From NCBI GenBank assembly GCA_023091735.1, contig JALKBU010000978.1, positions 1 to 19,104 of the forward strand: a stretch of DNA of 19,104 nucleotides, given 5' to 3'. This stretch comes from Trichomonas tenax (Eukaryota > Parabasalia > Trichomonadida > Trichomonadidae). The position numbers were made by a program, and so were the translations under genes. Shown piece after piece: positions 17,037 to 19,104 of the stretch. Each line of letters begins with the position of its first letter. Position 1 is the first letter of the stretch. The notes below the pieces were generated by a model. It was not told the origin of the DNA and ran no database searches. It saw nothing but the letters and a program-made list of their open reading frames with translations.

Positions 17037-18020
17037 TTAAGCATGATATAATGTAAACAAATTTCGTGGCTTATAGTTCTTGTATGGAATCATTATGCTC
17101 TCAAACTTAGGTTGCAAGATTTTAGCCTGTGGAACACCGACATTAAAAGATCTGCTTCTGATTTGTTTCTTAACACCAGCTAAGATATTCTGTACTGGGT
17201 TAAGCTGCGCATTGAGAGTTGTTATATGGTGTTTGATCCAAGGATGGTCCATCACTTGATCGATTGTAAATCTCTGGTGTGAATCTTTCATTAATAGGCC
17301 ATCGAGCAGTGTTTCGAGGTCCTCTGAGACCAGGGATGTTATGTAGAAGTCATCTTTTAAGATTTGGTGCATCTGATATTGTGGATCTTCTTCATCGAAA
17401 GGTAAATTACCGAAAATTATTGCATAAAGTAGGATACCGCTGCTCCAAATATCATGGGCGTAGTTATATGGCTCGTTTCGTATCATTTCGGGGGATGCAT
17501 ATGAAAGACTTCCGCAGCGTTCCATCATCGGTTTCCTGTTAGATATGCAACTGAGACCAAAATCAATAATCTTAACGTTTTTGCCGTCCTCTAGCATAAT
17601 ATTTTCTGGCTTTATATCGCGATGGATTACTCCTAATGTATTATGCAAATAATTTAAAGCAATAATGATCTGTGCGAAAATATTCGAAGCGCGATCTTCA
17701 GGCATTGGACCATTGTCGTTGATTTCGTCGAAAAGTGTGGGACCATTCACGTATTCCATCACTAAATATACGTTTTCGTTAGTTTCGATTACTTCGTATA
17801 ATTGTGCAATCATAGGATGTCTCATAACCTTATGAATTTCGATTTCGTCTCTAATTCTCATAGATTGTTCTGTTCCATCTTCGAGAAAATGTCTTGGAAT
17901 TACTTTTATCGCAACTTTTATTAAACTACGCTTGTTTGTTGCTAAATAGACCTGCGAAAAAGTACCACTGCCAATTGTTCCATGGAATTGATATTTTTGC
18001 AGGGCTTGTTCACCAATCAT
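17037..18020 (-). CDS. Serine/threonine protein kinase, CAMK (SNF1/AMPK-like) type
   Basis: ATG 18020-18018 gives 327 residues; an in-frame TAA lies 9-12 bp upstream, so the start is firm. The kinase domain covers about 10-263. It shows the Gly loop IGSGTFSQVYLA (16-27), VAIK with Lys39, the helix-C Glu59 in RDEIEIHKVMRHP, YLVMEY hinge (85-90), IHRDIKPEN (132-140, Asp135, Asn140), DFG (153-155), YASPE (174-178, for the usual APE) and the HPWI end of the domain (259-262). All catalytic residues are present, so it should be active. The activation segment reads CGSLSYASPE where most relatives have CGT.xY.APE, so a Ser replaces the usual phosphorylatable Thr. A ~60-residue basic tail (RSRSFNVG...) follows, with no UBA or calmodulin site that I can identify. 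Trichomonads carry many such short CAMK-like kinases; the substrate is unknown. A 7-codon upstream ATG frame ends just before the start. The stop is TAA. Confidence 0.92.
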   Translation of the reverse strand: MIGEQALQKYQFHGTIGSGTFSQVYLATNKRSLIKVAIKVIPRHFLEDGTEQSMRIRDEIEIHKVMRHPMIAQLYEVIETNENVYLVMEYVNGPTLFDEINDNGPMPEDRASNIFAQIIIALNYLHNTLGVIHRDIKPENIMLEDGKNVKIIDFGLSCISNRKPMMERCGSLSYASPEMIRNEPYNYAHDIWSSGILLYAIIFGNLPFDEEDPQYQMHQILKDDFYITSLVSEDLETLLDGLLMKDSHQRFTIDQVMDHPWIKHHITTLNAQLNPVQNILAGVKKQIRSRSFNVGVPQAKILQPKFESIMIPYKNYKPRNLFTLYHA

Positions 18021-19104
18021 TTTTTTATTTTATTTTTCGACTTTTCATAGATGACTGAATTTTGCATTGAATTCGTTTGTGGCTATTTTTATCTTCTTAG
18101 ATACTTTGATGCACATAGAGCATTTATATTCGATTTATGTATCTTCAAAAGTGACAAAATTGAGTTAGCGATTCAAAGTATTTTCACTCGATTTTAAATA
18201 TATATCCAAAATTTACTTAAAATATGGAATTTATATGCAATGAAAAATCCAATTTTAAAGAAATATTGAAAAATAGCATAAAATAATTTAAACTCTTTGA
18301 TATTTGAAGCATAAGCTTCCTATAATGTTATTCATCGTATTATCGCGTTTAATCGCGATTACACATTTTTATATTAAAAATATCATAAAATTGAGAGCAC
18401 AGCTCTAAAGCACTGTCTTATTGCCAATTTTCCGACCTAATGCCTGTGAAAAATTTAGAAAATAAGATCTTATTTCCGCGGAAAAGTGACATAATTTATT
18501 ATAAAAGTGACCTTTTACAAAATTAAGAAGGGAGAAAAAACATTGAAATTCTAATGATAAACAAATTTTCAATTCAAGAGAAATGAGAACATCCAAAATA
18601 ATGATGATTTGCTGAATTTAATATTTAAGATTTCTGAAATTACACCTTTTCTTAAATTCGAAATCCCAGGAGTTGAGATGTATGCTCACATAGACGAATT
18701 CTAAATGTATCAAGCGTCAACAAATGGAGTTATCGGATGACATTTTGGATGACAGATCATCATGCAGGAAGTAATTTTCCTTCTACGGTGTAGTCCCGCG
18801 ACCTTCATAACTTTTTATCTGATCAATATTTTTTCGATTTGAAAGTACTTTCATGTACTTATTGATAGTTTTCTATCCAGTGGTGTAAGTGGCACAGTCT
18901 ATATATCTATCAAATCATTGATTGCATTACAAATCATCCAAAAATATACGATTTCCAGCATAAATGTATGCACTACAATGCAGCATATGATATTTCTATG
19001 TGTATTATTGATTCAAATGCCTCTTATACGCTTAAAATTAAAAATGCAACTAATTCATTAATTGATTTGAGGGCGATTATACACATGAAAGTTATTGAAT
19101 TTGA
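18021..19104. other. Gene-poor right flank
   Basis: Upstream region of the kinase, with GTCACTTTT on the minus strand at 18147-18155 (about 130 bp from the ATG) and twice more at 18482-18511. A perfect palindrome TAATCGCGATTA sits at 18350-18361. On the plus strand, one frame has coding-like runs from about 18706 (WSYRMTFWMTDHHAGSNFPS, TAG, DLHNFLSDQYFF, TGA TAG). It is then open from about 18869 to the window edge without a recognised product. This could be the broken start of a plus-strand gene or chance. Confidence 0.4.
18482..18511 (-). promoter_or_regulatory. Tandem GTCACTTTT motifs
   Basis: The minus strand carries GTCACTTTT twice (18503-18511 and 18482-18490), 21 bp apart, the second running into a CCGCGG palindrome. 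This is the motif found before the glycine-rich genes. The next minus-strand gene, the kinase, is about 460 bp away, so these motifs may drive an unannotated transcript, be decayed promoters, or be coincidence. Confidence 0.3.

Noticed and set aside
18405..18596. 63-codon minus-strand frame next to the tandem GTCACTTTT motifs
   Set aside because: It opens with TTG, contains the motifs inside it and has no recognisable features.

Overview
The window looks like nuclear DNA of an anaerobic parabasalid (trichomonad), most likely a Tritrichomonas-type genome. It is strongly AT-rich, gene-sparse and uses the standard genetic code. It has intron-less genes with trichomonad-style TCAY... initiator motifs just upstream. 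It also carries trichomonad hallmark families: ALK/LTK-type glycine-rich proteins, CAMK-like kinases and LRR proteins. The species call is inference from composition and family content, because no rRNA or other marker is present. Every convincing gene is on the minus strand, and intact coding sequence covers only about one third of the window.

Layout from left to right. (1) 1-5.7 kb: a decaying tandem array of glycine-rich protein genes. There are two full-length copies (836-1750 and 4740-5651) and one gutted copy that keeps only its C-terminal tail (3479-3576) and N-terminus (4079-4336). All three 5' ends share a conserved promoter-like TGTCAC motif at a fixed 50-52 bp from the first conserved codon, yet none has an in-frame ATG. 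(2) 6.1-7.3 kb: an intact seven-transmembrane protein of unknown function, preceded by a probable Rad9-like gene fragment. (3) 8.5-10.3 kb: a 593-residue LRR protein with an acidic and then basic low-complexity C-terminal half. (4) 10.96-12.11 kb: S-adenosylmethionine synthetase, with C-rich codon use and an initiator-like motif 9 nt from the ATG. (5) 12.2-14.9 kb: a gene-free repeat zone with two pairs of ~95-bp-spaced direct repeats, an undescribed element bounded by ~120-bp imperfect terminal inverted repeats, and a short GC-rich island. (6) 14.9-16.9 kb: two damaged genes. One is an HxxxDG acyltransferase/condensation-like gene interrupted only by two in-frame TAG codons; the other is an unrecognised gene scattered over several frames. 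(7) 17.0-18.0 kb: an intact CAMK-like protein kinase. (8) 18.0-19.1 kb: gene-poor sequence with a doubled TCACTTTT motif and a weak plus-strand open frame running off the edge.

The genes show no sign of acting as one pathway. They are ordinary single-gene eukaryotic units in a region marked by duplication, gene death and insertion. The most interesting signals are the ATG-less but protein-conserved glycine-rich array with its constrained promoter spacing, the two-TAG acyltransferase gene, and the TIR element.
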